DNA of 64,000 nucleotides from Marinithermofilum abyssi (GCF_014641195.1 NZ_BMHQ01000008.1:62001-126000), one strand, 5' to 3'. Counted from the first letter of the stretch, positions 35,569-44,575 are shown. Numbers and translations are program-made. The notes: generated by a model not told the origin, from the sequence alone.

Positions 35569-36612
35569 TTAACCAAACCAACCTTTTACTGTGTCGATGG
35601 CTTTTTCTGCCACATTCTTTACTCCATCACTCACCGCTGATTTTACAGCACCCACTGCCTGTCCAACCGGCGTCGCATTGTAAATAGCACTTGCTGCTTT
35701 ACCTATAAACGCCCGGTGTTCATAGATTTTTGCTCCGACCCATAATGCACCACCCGCCACGGCAACACCAGCAGCAACGGGCGCTCCTACCCCGGAAGCG
35801 GCCAACAATGCAGAGCCAGCCATCAATGCCTCACCCGTACTGGCAATACCCGCATTCACCTCGCCATTGGCAAAGTTAGCTACAGCGTCCACTGTACTCG
35901 ATGCCGTTTCATACACAGCGAAAATGGGACTGGCTTTACCAAGAACCTTTAAAGCTCCTGATTTGGCAAGCCATTTTACTTTTTTGCCAAAAACACCACT
36001 CTCATATGCTTCGGCTAGATCTGCAGTTTTAGTGATTTTACTCCAAAATTCCTTCCCTTTACCAGCATACTTACTTAATAGTTTAAATCTATCTTTATAG
36101 CTTTTTTGATTTTTCAAATCTTCTAGACTGTCATCTTCCATCATTGCATTCCAAGCTTCTTTCATGTCAGCGAAGCTCTTGAAATGCGTTTTTAACAACT
36201 TATAGTATTTGTATCCATCCAAAGCATCACCAGCAAATTGCGCACCCTGTATGGCAGTGATTGTGGCCGATATAAGGTTGGTCCAATCGCTAGCTTTATT
36301 TATCATCTCTTCTCCGGACATATCATTTAATGTCCCAAGTGCAGAATCGATAGTAGGACTATTAAATGTAGGGTGGTCACCGTTCAGTTCCGTACCTTGA
36401 AGGTCCGGTGATTGCAAGTCTGGTGATTGTAAATCAGGTGATTTTAAGTCCGGTGAGTTCTCATTAAGATCCGGGGGATTTAATTCCGGAGGATTAAGCG
36501 TCGGGGAAGCTGCGACATTTCCTACAGATAAAAACGGTGAGAGCAAGAGAGCCACATACATACACAATACCGAAATCGCCAAAAAACGGCGGTGTTTTTT
36601 TAAACTCATCAT
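35569..36612 (-). CDS. Tagged secreted effector with glycine/alanine-rich helical C-terminus
   Basis: 347 residues. Signal peptide, then SPTLNPPELNPPD followed by the longest repeat run of the four proteins: LKSPD, LQSPD, LQSPD, LQGTE (residues 36-77). The middle is helical. The last 150 residues hold long hydrophobic Gly/Ala stretches (AGIASTGEALMAGSALLAAS, VAAGVAVAGGALWVGAKIYE) like pore-forming or membrane-associating segments. No nuclease or hydrolase motif is seen. It begins only 28 bases after tadE on the same strand, so it is cotranscribed with the Tad genes. It may also be a structural adhesin. Confidence 0.75.
   Translation of the reverse strand: MMSLKKHRRFLAISVLCMYVALLLSPFLSVGNVAASPTLNPPELNPPDLNENSPDLKSPDLQSPDLQSPDLQGTELNGDHPTFNSPTIDSALGTLNDMSGEEMINKASDWTNLISATITAIQGAQFAGDALDGYKYYKLLKTHFKSFADMKEAWNAMMEDDSLEDLKNQKSYKDRFKLLSKYAGKGKEFWSKITKTADLAEAYESGVFGKKVKWLAKSGALKVLGKASPIFAVYETASSTVDAVANFANGEVNAGIASTGEALMAGSALLAASGVGAPVAAGVAVAGGALWVGAKIYEHRAFIGKAASAIYNATPVGQAVGAVKSAVSDGVKNVAEKAIDTVKGWFG
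36382..36507 (-). repeat. Pentapeptide-repeat tag coding region (longest copy)
   Basis: Degenerate 15-base repeats encode [L/I]-[N/Q/K]-[P/S/A]-P-[D/E] in tandem directly after the signal peptide. Shorter copies stand at 28698-28766 (+), 32334-32399 (-) and 33652-33720 (-). Codons differ between copies, so the conservation is at the protein level. Confidence 0.85.
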
Positions 36613-36640
36613 TCTCCCCCTTGTATATTCAATTGTGATT

Positions 36641-37009
36641 TCATTTTAAAACCGGTGCCTGAGCCGTTTTGGTATAGCTGATCGTAGAAGACATAAACAG
36701 CACATCGATATCCGTCTTAGCGGTCACGACAGCTCGATCATTTTGAACATCGATTGATAGGTTGCTCAGCTTATAGCTGGATGGGTTCCCGAATGTTTTG
36801 TACGCCTGTTCCCTGGCGGCATCTTCGTCTTCCGTAATCGAAGCGACACGCACGGCATCTTGCAAAGCCGTCTGTGTATTCATCACCGCTAAACCGGCAA
36901 TCACCACTTGCCAAATGAATAATGCCATAAACATAAACAACGGAATCAAAAACATGAATTCGATCGTGACAGACCCTTTTTTGTTTTTTAATTGAGTGAA
37001 CCAGCTCAT
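36641..37009 (-). CDS. tadE: TadE-like pseudopilin
   Basis: 122 residues. The N-terminal prepilin signal is KNKKGSVTIEF, with the Gly/Ser cleavage point and Glu at +5, followed by a hydrophobic helix (MFLIPLFMFMALFIWQVVIAG). The soluble C-terminal half is short. This is the TadE pattern of Tad/Flp pilus systems: a minor pseudopilin. ATG 37009 follows GGAGGTTC. It is the last recognisable Tad gene. The tagged effector begins 28 bases further on. Confidence 0.85.
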   Translation of the reverse strand: MSWFTQLKNKKGSVTIEFMFLIPLFMFMALFIWQVVIAGLAVMNTQTALQDAVRVASITEDEDAAREQAYKTFGNPSSYKLSNLSIDVQNDRAVVTAKTDIDVLFMSSTISYTKTAQAPVLK

Positions 37010-37030
37010 AACATGAACCTCCGGTCACGA

Positions 37031-37609
37031 TTAATATTCAATTTTAAACTGTTTATCTTGGAAAACACTTAAGTATTCTCGTTCCGGACCCAGGCCTTCC
37101 CCTTCGATCTTTTCATCTTTAAAAAAATCGGCAAAGATCATCGAGTGGAAATCTTTTTTTGCTTCTACATGAATATGGTTGTCATGCACCGGAAAGACGA
37201 TGACACCATGAGGCTCTCCACCGTTTTTTAGTACATATTCCCGGACCGTTTCTCTCATTTCGTCTTCTCTTTGTTCCAACATTTTTTCAGCAATCTTTGC
37301 CAACAACTTTTTGTCCATCTGATTGAGTTGTTCACCAACCGTCGTATCATCCAACGGTGTATTTTCCGGAACAATTTTATCCAAACCGTTCTGAACGTTT
37401 TGATCCTGCAGCAACCACTCATCCAGTTTTTTTGTGGCGGCGATACTGCCTGCTTCTGCGGCTTGATTGGCGGCGGAATAATCCATCATTACTGTTGCCA
37501 GGGTGGCAAGGAATAAAAAGACAACCATAAATACAGGGATGGACGCCACCCAGGCCATGGAGGCGCCACCCTTTTTTTTCTGTAAAACGAATAGAAGAGA
37601 ATCTTTCAT
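37031..37609 (-). CDS. TadG/TadF-like pseudopilin or assembly protein
   Basis: 192 residues with an N-terminal basic segment QKKKGGASMAW and one long hydrophobic helix (VASIPVFMVVFLFLATLATVM), then a charged domain. The pattern resembles TadE/TadF/TadG proteins, but the +5 Glu expected after the Gly-Gly site is replaced (ASMAW), so processing is uncertain. It lies 21 bases before tadE and 3 bases after the VWA gene, clearly one operon. Probably part of the pilus base or tip. Confidence 0.7.
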   Translation of the reverse strand: MKDSLLFVLQKKKGGASMAWVASIPVFMVVFLFLATLATVMMDYSAANQAAEAGSIAATKKLDEWLLQDQNVQNGLDKIVPENTPLDDTTVGEQLNQMDKKLLAKIAEKMLEQREDEMRETVREYVLKNGGEPHGVIVFPVHDNHIHVEAKKDFHSMIFADFFKDEKIEGEGLGPEREYLSVFQDKQFKIEY

Positions 37610-37612
37610 CCT

Positions 37613-38938
37613 CTATTTTTCCTCCCCGGAGGAAGTATTTCGGTCATATTTATCTTTAATGTAACTTTCGTTATCCCAGAAAGAATCCTTACGAGCTTTT
37701 TCTAACTTTTTAAATCGATCAATATTATATTCATCCAGTTTCCAGAATCGATCTTTAATTAATTCGTCCAATTTCCAGTAATCTTCCAGTTTTCCAGACA
37801 ATACATCCTTCAATTCATGCAGGCGATCGTTTTCCTGCCGATATTTCTCTCTCATACCGTCATTAATATCTCGGAGCTCATCCAGCTTTTTGGAGGATTC
37901 ATTGCTGTTTTTATCGTAATTTTTTTCCGCCCATTCCCACCATTCTTTCTTCAGGCGTTCCTTCTCTTCTTCCAGACGTTGCTGCAAATCGTCGGCGGTA
38001 TTAACCGTTTCATATGTTCCGCCTCCCGCTTCCGCAGCCTTTTTCAATGCTTCTTGTGCCTGGCTGTCCACATCAAAGCCAATAATGTTGACAACGGCCT
38101 TCACATTGGATTGGTTCAGGGTCTTTGCTTCTTTTACCGGATCCCCGTCACAGGTTTCCACCCCGTCGCTTACCACATAAATCAGGTTTTCCACATTTTC
38201 TCCGGACTGGGATGGGAAGCTTTCTTTGGCAGAACGAATCGACGCAGCCAGCGGAGTCCACCCAGCGGGTTTAAATTGATTCAGTGATTTGTTAAACTTT
38301 GCTTCATTGTAAGGACCCATCGGATAAACCTCTTCGGTGCTTTTGCAGGACTCCACTTTGTCTGCCTTGCTGTTGGTCCCTTTATGACCATATACTTGCA
38401 AGCTGACATTCACGCCTTCAGGCAACTGGGATGCAAACTCCTTGACTGCCTGCTTCGCCAAATCCATTTTTACGCCGCCGTTCACTTTGCCGGCCATACT
38501 GCCGCTGGAGTCAACCAAAACGGCGACGTTCAGTTTTTTGGCTGTTTTCCCATCGGGTCCAGCTCCAGCATTTGGACCTTTCTTGTCCAGCTGCACTTTG
38601 GGATCCAGAGCATCATATCGCTTGACATAAGGCTCATAATCTTCCGCTACCAGTTGAATCAACCGGCTGTAGGCTTCTTCCCCCGACATATCCTTCGGCC
38701 ATTTGCTCACCATCTTCTTCAACTTTTCTGCATCATACTTATCCCCCGCGTATTGACCGGGACCTTCTGTCAGCATCCCTTTAATATCCTTAGCGGCTTT
38801 TGGGGGTTTATTGGCCTGTTTTTCCGCTTGCTTTTCATTATTGGAGTTGGTTGGCGCGGAGCAAGCCGAGGTTACAATAAGAGACGCAGCGATCAATAGG
38901 GCGCCTAGGCGAGAAAAGGTAGTATGTAACAAGAACAT
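37613..38938 (-). CDS. VWA-domain lipoprotein of the Tad locus
   Basis: 441 residues. Signal peptide with lipobox SAC near residue 26, a low-complexity Asn/Lys linker, and a von Willebrand A domain from about 130 with an intact MIDAS (DSSGSM near 141, then the conserved Thr in GWTPLAAS and Asp in YVVSDGVETCDGD). The C-terminal 120 residues form a charged coiled coil with near repeats (YWKLDELIKDRF, FWKLDEYNIDRF, KKLEKARKDSFW). ATG 38938 touches GGAGGG. TTG 38932 is better spaced. In other Tad systems TadG carries a VWA domain, so it may be the surface adhesin or anchor. Confidence 0.85.
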   Translation of the reverse strand: MFLLHTTFSRLGALLIAASLIVTSACSAPTNSNNEKQAEKQANKPPKAAKDIKGMLTEGPGQYAGDKYDAEKLKKMVSKWPKDMSGEEAYSRLIQLVAEDYEPYVKRYDALDPKVQLDKKGPNAGAGPDGKTAKKLNVAVLVDSSGSMAGKVNGGVKMDLAKQAVKEFASQLPEGVNVSLQVYGHKGTNSKADKVESCKSTEEVYPMGPYNEAKFNKSLNQFKPAGWTPLAASIRSAKESFPSQSGENVENLIYVVSDGVETCDGDPVKEAKTLNQSNVKAVVNIIGFDVDSQAQEALKKAAEAGGGTYETVNTADDLQQRLEEEKERLKKEWWEWAEKNYDKNSNESSKKLDELRDINDGMREKYRQENDRLHELKDVLSGKLEDYWKLDELIKDRFWKLDEYNIDRFKKLEKARKDSFWDNESYIKDKYDRNTSSGEEK

Positions 38939-38959
38939 CCCTCCAATAAAAGAATGGAA

Positions 38960-38982
38960 GGTTTAGGGAGATCCCCTAAACC
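38960..38982 (-). terminator. Stem-loop after flp (attenuator or stabiliser)
   Basis: GGTTTAGGG/CCCTAAACC stem with a short loop, 11 bases past the pilin stop and before the VWA gene. The T tract is poor, so partial termination or 3'-end protection of the pilin message is likely. This would give more pilin than downstream proteins. Confidence 0.6.
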
Positions 38983-38993
38983 TAACAACAATA

Positions 38994-39197
38994 TTACTTA
39001 TCGGCATTACTAATCCATTCTTTAACCTTACTTTTTAGCTCACCCGAAACCTCCTCACCGCCCAACACGGTTTTTAACAGAGCAGCAACAGCAATCACAC
39101 CGGCAATCAAAAAGATGTACTCCAGGGTTTGGGAACCTTTACGGTTCATCATGGCCACTTTATACTTTGCATAAGTTTTCAGCAAAACGTTTTTCAT
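38994..39197 (-). CDS. flp: Flp-type major pilin
   Basis: 67 residues with the class IVb prepilin signal NRKGSQTLEYIFL: cleavage after Gly, Glu at +5 and Tyr at +6 as in Flp pilins, followed by a hydrophobic helix (IFLIAGVIAVAALLKTVL) and a short charged tail. ATG 39197 has a strong GGAGGAAT site. It sits between tadC and the VWA gene and should be the main fibre subunit, cut by the prepilin peptidase at 44647-45096. Confidence 0.92.
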   Translation of the reverse strand: MKNVLLKTYAKYKVAMMNRKGSQTLEYIFLIAGVIAVAALLKTVLGGEEVSGELKSKVKEWISNADK

Positions 39198-39300
39198 AAA
39201 AAATTCCTCCGTTCTAATTTAAATATCAAGATAAAAAGCCATCATGATAACATCAGAATTAGATCAGGGGTGCGACTCTTTTGTCACTCACCTCCTTTAA

Positions 39301-40224
39301 TTAATTCACGTCAAACATATTGCTGCCGCCAACCACAAATTGGAGGATCATCACCCCGATGATGACTACTAAGATGGAGGGGGCGATGACGATGCTACTA
39401 ACTACAGTGATCTGCGGACCCGCTTTCCCTGCCGCCTCCTTGGCCTGCTCGGAGCGCATCCGCCGCATTTCCTCCGCTTGTTGAGCAAATGTCTCCGAAA
39501 TCGGAGTTCCCAAGTTGTGCGCCTGGATTAAAGATTGGATCAATCCTTCCAACTCAGGGGAAGAGGTCCGTTTCAAAAGTGCACGATAAGCCGTTTCCCT
39601 TTGAACCCCGAAGCTGATCTCCTGATTTAACCGGTCGATCTCTTCACTCAACGGCCCCCGGGAAGTTTGGACATAATATTTGAGTGCTTCATCCAAGCCC
39701 ATCCCGGCTTGCAGCGTAATACTCATCATATCGAGAAAGTCAGGCAATTCATAGCGAATCTCTGCCTGGCGTTTTTTTGCCAGATAACGAATCCACAGGA
39801 TCGGAGCCAGATAACCCCCGATAAAAAAGGTGACAAAAAGAAAAGCACCCAGAGGTAAACCCATCAGGTAATAAGGGAAGAAAATTGCCAATCCAGACAA
39901 AGCTCCAAACACTTTCAACCCTTGTATGTCCCGAACCGACAGATTGTAAGGATAACCTGCCTTAATCAGATGATCCTCCAGCTCCAACGGTTCACTTAAC
40001 AGGTGGATCTTTTCACCGATGGGAGCGAACTTGTCACTCCATTTCAAGATAAAGCTCAACTGATCCAGGCTTTTCTTTTTTACCTGTGCCACCTTGTCCT
40101 GCTCTAGGTGGTTTCGGATTTCTTCCTCTTGTTTTCGGTAGGAAACATAGGAGGACGCTAAAACGATCACACAAACAAAACAACCTAAGGTCACCAGGTA
40201 TATTAAACCCGTCACGCCAAACAC
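39301..40224 (-). CDS. tadC: TadC, pilus inner-membrane platform protein
   Basis: 307 residues with a T2SSF (GspF) domain in the C-terminal half (FLDMMSITLQAGMGLDEAL, GTPISETFAQQAEEMRRMR) and four hydrophobic segments. Partner of TadB in the membrane platform on which the TadA motor acts. It follows tadB by 5 bases. ATG 40224 overlaps no other gene. Typical size and place in a Tad operon. Confidence 0.9.
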   Translation of the reverse strand: MFGVTGLIYLVTLGCFVCVIVLASSYVSYRKQEEEIRNHLEQDKVAQVKKKSLDQLSFILKWSDKFAPIGEKIHLLSEPLELEDHLIKAGYPYNLSVRDIQGLKVFGALSGLAIFFPYYLMGLPLGAFLFVTFFIGGYLAPILWIRYLAKKRQAEIRYELPDFLDMMSITLQAGMGLDEALKYYVQTSRGPLSEEIDRLNQEISFGVQRETAYRALLKRTSSPELEGLIQSLIQAHNLGTPISETFAQQAEEMRRMRSEQAKEAAGKAGPQITVVSSIVIAPSILVVIIGVMILQFVVGGSNMFDVN

Positions 40225-40229
40225 ACCCT

Positions 40230-41156
40230 TTAAACGCGGATGTCGGAAATCTTTTTCACGAGAACAATTCCTAATAATTGCAAGGCTGCAAATATAAACA
40301 GGACAAGATAACCGAGAGGGTGCTCAAACAACAGGTTAAAACCCTCCACCATCTTGCTCATCACAAACATCACGATCATTGAAGCCAGCGGCAGCATGTA
40401 TGCCGTATAACGGGATTGGGACGTATATGCCTTAATTGTTTGGTGAATAATTTTTCTCTCTTCCATCGTCCGTGCCATTTCAGCCAAAACTTTGGCCAGG
40501 TTCCCACCGGCACGGCGCTGGATAATTAAAGCGTTGACAAAAACCTGCAGGTCTCGACTGGAAACCCTTTTTAGAAGGTCTTTTAGCGCACTTTCAATAT
40601 CCCTTCCCAGTTGTACTTCCCGCACCACCGTGCTCAGTTCGCCTCGGATCGGGTTCGGCATTTCCTTGACCACGATCTCCAAACCCTGCGGGATAGAAAG
40701 CCCGGCTTGGGCTGCACTGCTCAGCAGGCGGCAAGCTTCCGACAGCTGTGCATCAATACGTGCGGCATATACATTGCGCCGGGACTTCAAAAACCAGTTG
40801 GAAGCAAAAGGCGTGACAGTGGTGGCCAAACTGACGGAGAGCAAGGGGCGGGCCCCCATTCCGTAAATGAGCAATGCTGCTAAAGCAGCCCCTGCCGCAA
40901 CCATAAGAACTCCGTACTCTGCCGGTCGAAGGCTGATACTTGCCCGCTCCAGCTTCGGGGCCAGATTTTTGGCCCAATTCATTTCATCCAGCCGCTCCAC
41001 CAGTTCATCTGACCAGCTTAATTGCTTACGGGCTTGGTACAACCAGTTGCTGACACGCTCTGTAGTGACTTTCTTTTCTTTCAATACTTGAAACCGATAG
41101 TACAACGCCCAGATACCACAAAAAACCGCGGCAGCTCCTATTATTGCTATTGCCAT
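40230..41156 (-). CDS. tadB: TadB, pilus inner-membrane platform protein
   Basis: 308 residues, T2SSF domain with LSSAAQAGLSIPQGLEIV and RRAGGNLAKVLAEMARTMEE, and four membrane helices. Its ATG overlaps the tadA stop by one base, showing coupling. Together with TadC it forms the membrane platform. Confidence 0.9.
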   Translation of the reverse strand: MAIAIIGAAAVFCGIWALYYRFQVLKEKKVTTERVSNWLYQARKQLSWSDELVERLDEMNWAKNLAPKLERASISLRPAEYGVLMVAAGAALAALLIYGMGARPLLSVSLATTVTPFASNWFLKSRRNVYAARIDAQLSEACRLLSSAAQAGLSIPQGLEIVVKEMPNPIRGELSTVVREVQLGRDIESALKDLLKRVSSRDLQVFVNALIIQRRAGGNLAKVLAEMARTMEERKIIHQTIKAYTSQSRYTAYMLPLASMIVMFVMSKMVEGFNLLFEHPLGYLVLFIFAALQLLGIVLVKKISDIRV

Positions 41157-42529
41157 CAGACACTGCTCCTTTGTCGAGCCGGTTCAAAAATGGCGGGATC
41201 CACAGGAGTACCGTATGCCTTCAATCGTTTCAAGCATTGAGGGATGACACCTGAGGCAGTATGGTATCCTTGAACTACTCCCTCATCGTTTACGTGGGTT
41301 TGTTCAAACCGGAAGATATCCACCATCTTAAAGGAGCCGTCCTCTTTTTTCTGCAGTTCCGCGATCGTTAGCATCTTCCGCTGACCATCCGGCAACCGGG
41401 AGATCTGAATGATGTAATCAATCGCTCCCACCAGATATTCACGAATCAAGGATGCCGGTAATTCAGCACTAGACATCATTACCATCCCTTCCAAACGACG
41501 AAGGGCATCATCGGTGGAGTTGGCGTGCACGGTGGTCAAAGAACCTTCGTGACCCGTATTCATCGCCTGCAACATATCAAAGGCCTCCGCTCCACGAACC
41601 TCACCGACAATAATCCGGTCGGGCCGCATCCGCAGAGCGTTTCGGACCAGCTGGCGGATCGTGACTTCCCCTTTTCCCTCTACGTTGGCAGGGCGTGCCT
41701 CCATCCCTGCTACGTGTCCGTGAGGAATACGAAGCTCCGCCATATCCTCAATCGTGATAATCCGCTCATTCTCGGGAATAAAGTTGGCTAAGGCATTCAA
41801 CAACGTCGTCTTACCGCTACCCGTACCACCGGAAATAATAATGTTCAGCTTCGCTTTAACCAGCGCTTTGAGAAACTCACCCATTTCAGGTGTAAAGCTA
41901 CCGAAATTAATGAGATCCTTCATGGTAATAGGATCTTTTCGGAATTTACGAATGGACAAAAGAGAACCTTTCAAACTGATCGGTGGAATTACAGCGTTCA
42001 CACGGCTGCCATCCGGCAACCGTGCATCCACCATGGGGGAGCTTACGTCAATCCGTCGGCCAATGGGAGCTACGATACGATCGATCACATGACGTAACGC
42101 TTCTTCGTCACGAAACTGGATATCTGTCTTGTGAAGCTTCCCTTTTTTCTCATAGTAAATTTCATAAGGACCGTTAACAGCGATTTCTGTGATTTCCTCA
42201 TCTTCCAAAAGCGGCTCTAAAGGTCCATAACCTACAGATTCATCAATAATTCTTGAAATGATTTTATCCCGTTCTTGCCGGCTGATCACTACTTGTTCAT
42301 CTGCCAGGTACTGACCGACAATACGGTCCAATGTCATCCGTAATTCGGAAGAGGGCATTTTTGTGAGCTTTTCCAAATCTGTTTCCCTTAGCAAACGAGC
42401 TTTAAAGTGATTGGCAAGCTCTTCAATTCTCGTTTCATTAATTGCAGTGTGATTACTGGGTCCTTTTCTGACCTCAGCCTGGTTTCTATTGTTTGAATTA
42501 TAGTTAGCCGCTCTTTTAAACAACGACAT
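41156..42529 (-). CDS. tadA: TadA/CpaF, pilus assembly ATPase
   Basis: 457 residues, hexameric secretion ATPase of the CpaF branch. Walker [15 protein letters not shown] lies near 235, the Asp-box reads [10 protein letters not shown], Walker B is [18 protein letters not shown], and the His-box is [10 protein letters not shown]. The N-terminal 100 residues form the usual helical domain. It drives assembly, and in single-motor Tad systems also retraction, of the pilus. Lies between cpaE and tadB in the normal order. Confidence 0.96.
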   Translation of the reverse strand: MSLFKRAANYNSNNRNQAEVRKGPSNHTAINETRIEELANHFKARLLRETDLEKLTKMPSSELRMTLDRIVGQYLADEQVVISRQERDKIISRIIDESVGYGPLEPLLEDEEITEIAVNGPYEIYYEKKGKLHKTDIQFRDEEALRHVIDRIVAPIGRRIDVSSPMVDARLPDGSRVNAVIPPISLKGSLLSIRKFRKDPITMKDLINFGSFTPEMGEFLKALVKAKLNIIISGGTGSGKTTLLNALANFIPENERIITIEDMAELRIPHGHVAGMEARPANVEGKGEVTIRQLVRNALRMRPDRIIVGEVRGAEAFDMLQAMNTGHEGSLTTVHANSTDDALRRLEGMVMMSSAELPASLIREYLVGAIDYIIQISRLPDGQRKMLTIAELQKKEDGSFKMVDIFRFEQTHVNDEGVVQGYHTASGVIPQCLKRLKAYGTPVDPAIFEPARQRSSV

Positions 42530-42540
42530 GGCATGACCTC

Positions 42541-43719
42541 CTATGACACAGAACGACTAGACTCCTGAGACAACAGCCAACGAGCAAGCTTTTGGATATC
42601 TTTTGAAAAAATAGTCAACCCTCGTTCCCTGCGAGAAGCCCGCAAAGGCTTGCCGCGGTTGATCATCTGCTGGATTTTTTTCGTGTCTTCCCGAAGTTCA
42701 CCTACAATGGGATATTCAAAATATTGTTTGACATCCTTTGAGGTGAGTTCCGTCTCTCGCGAAATCCGATTCAACAGAATTTCCAACCGACCATTAGGAT
42801 CCACACCCAGCTTATTAAATAACTCCAGTACACGATTAAGCGTTCGCATCGAAGGAGCATCGGGATTCATCACATAAAACATCCGATCGGCTTCTTCCAG
42901 TGCACTATACACGATGGCATTCATCTCAGTGGGCAAGTCCACCAAAATATAGTCATAATACAATCGGGAAGCTCGAAGTAAGCGTTGAATATGTTCCTCG
43001 GTCACCTCTTCTGCGATCTCTGCATCACAAGGGCTGACCAACACTTCCACTTGTGAGTTTGGTTCAATCGTAGTCACATTGCGAATATGGTTGTCGTTTA
43101 ACTCTTGCAAAACGGGGGTTAAATCGTAAATTGAACGGGAGTTTTCCACGTTCATATACGTTTCCAACCCGCCGTATTGTAGGTTCAAGTCAACTAACAA
43201 TACACTGGAGTTTGAATCCAGCTGAATCGTTTGAGCCAAGGTGGAAGCGATCAAGCTACGTCCACAGCCCCCTTTTCCTCCATAAAAGGCAATCACCTGA
43301 CCGCGTCCCCACGAAAAAGAAGCAGTTGCTTCTGAGACAGCCTTTTGCTTAGCCTCTTTTGCCTTCACAGCACGGTTCAGCACATCGCTCAAAGCAGTAA
43401 TTTCATCCGGCAAAAACAAAATGTCAAAGGAACCTGCCCGGTTCACATCCCGTGCCCGAATCGGATCCCGGTATTCTGTAAGATAGATAACCAGCGTAGA
43501 GGCCAGTTCTTTTTTGATATAATGCAAGAGTTGCAACCCCGAATCGTCTTTCGGTTCATGCAGTAAAACGATATCCGGTTGAATCCGAACGATTTCACGC
43601 CTTACTTCTCGAGGTGCTAGATACTGATTGTTCGGAAATATGTTGGACACCCGTGCTTTTATTTCTTCAGCTTGTCCGACGTCATCACTAATGATAAGAA
43701 GCTTTACGTCCGCGCTCAT
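42541..43719 (-). CDS. cpaE: CpaE/TadZ, pilus localisation ATPase-like protein
   Basis: 392 residues. An atypical response-regulator receiver (about 1-115) precedes a MinD/ParA-type domain. The deviant Walker A is GGKGGCGRSLI near 148. The first Lys is kept but the second, which contacts the phosphates, is Arg. Later motifs VLLVDLNLQYGG and YDYILVDLPTEMN are normal. TadZ proteins place the Tad machine in the cell and some are degenerate ATPases, so the change fits a reduced or absent hydrolysis. Twelve bases upstream of tadA. Confidence 0.9.
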   Translation of the reverse strand: MSADVKLLIISDDVGQAEEIKARVSNIFPNNQYLAPREVRREIVRIQPDIVLLHEPKDDSGLQLLHYIKKELASTLVIYLTEYRDPIRARDVNRAGSFDILFLPDEITALSDVLNRAVKAKEAKQKAVSEATASFSWGRGQVIAFYGGKGGCGRSLIASTLAQTIQLDSNSSVLLVDLNLQYGGLETYMNVENSRSIYDLTPVLQELNDNHIRNVTTIEPNSQVEVLVSPCDAEIAEEVTEEHIQRLLRASRLYYDYILVDLPTEMNAIVYSALEEADRMFYVMNPDAPSMRTLNRVLELFNKLGVDPNGRLEILLNRISRETELTSKDVKQYFEYPIVGELREDTKKIQQMINRGKPLRASRRERGLTIFSKDIQKLARWLLSQESSRSVS

Positions 43720-43750
43720 TTATATAAAGGCAACCTCCCATGACATCAGA

Positions 43751-44494
43751 TTATTGTTGAGATGTTCCCTGTTGACCCGATTCGCCATCAGACTCATTAC
43801 CACCGCTTTGGTCTGTACCAGCAGTACTTTGACCCACTTCAGTTCCCTGTTGTGCTGCACCGGTTTGTTCAGAAGCTTCTTGCGGTGCTTTCAATACCCT
43901 GATCGCAACAGCGAAATTCTGAGCGTGAATCAACTCTCGGGCTTTTTCAAGTGACACCTCGAGGCCGATCGCTTCTACACGATCCGTCTTTTTATTTTCG
44001 CTAACACCAACTACTCGTACGTCGGACATGAATATTTGAGTTGTATTTTTTCCGCTTTCATCGTCAGATACAATAATATCCACGCGGTCATTCGCTTGGA
44101 TACCGCCGTCAAACAACACCCGATCGTTCTGAACCAGTGTCACCATCCGATTCTTAGACGAAGAAAGACCTGAAACAGGCTTCAGATTGTTCGTGGTCAA
44201 TACTTCCCCTTTTTGTAAGGGAGTCACAGTAACCATTTGCTCGATGTTGTCAATTTTGGTTACCACAGATCCTAACTCTTTTACATACTTCACGGGGACT
44301 TCCCTTGCAGTGAAGTATCCTTGTTTCAGCGGCTCTCGGGAGGCAATGGATTGATTTGCTACATATACTGTCGTTTTCTGTCCCATTTCCGCATCCACTT
44401 CATTCAGTTTTTGTAAAAAGAGTAACCCTGCAACTGCTGCTAAAACTACCGACAAAGCTGCAAAGATCATGGCCCTTCGCTTTGCATCTTGCAT
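43751..44494 (-). CDS. cpaB: CpaB/RcpC-like pilus assembly protein
   Basis: 247 residues: N-terminal membrane anchor (IFAALSVVLAAVAGLLFL), then an SAF domain (VYVANQSIASREPLKQGYFT ... GEVLTTNNLK) and the CpaB C-terminal domain (GIQANDRVDIIVSD). A Gln/Ser/Gly-rich tail ends the protein. First gene of the Tad operon, 80 bases after a good promoter. In Gram-negatives it works with a secretin. No secretin is present here, as expected for a single-membrane cell. Confidence 0.88.
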   Translation of the reverse strand: MQDAKRRAMIFAALSVVLAAVAGLLFLQKLNEVDAEMGQKTTVYVANQSIASREPLKQGYFTAREVPVKYVKELGSVVTKIDNIEQMVTVTPLQKGEVLTTNNLKPVSGLSSSKNRMVTLVQNDRVLFDGGIQANDRVDIIVSDDESGKNTTQIFMSDVRVVGVSENKKTDRVEAIGLEVSLEKARELIHAQNFAVAIRVLKAPQEASEQTGAAQQGTEVGQSTAGTDQSGGNESDGESGQQGTSQQ

Positions 44495-44575
44495 TTGTTG
44501 TTAACACCTGCTCTACGAAGATTTAGAATGGATGAATGATGCTAATTTTCTTACTCAACTCAAATATCGCATCCT

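Noticed and set aside
23400-36612. Type VII (ESX/LXG) toxin island
   Set aside because: No WXG100 or LXG domain and no EssC; the intact toxins have Sec signal peptides instead.
36641-44494. Reading the locus as a type II secretion or competence system
   Set aside because: The ATPase is of the CpaF branch, two T2SSF proteins are split as TadB/TadC, and CpaE, CpaB and an Flp pilin are present, which defines Tad rather than comG or Gsp.
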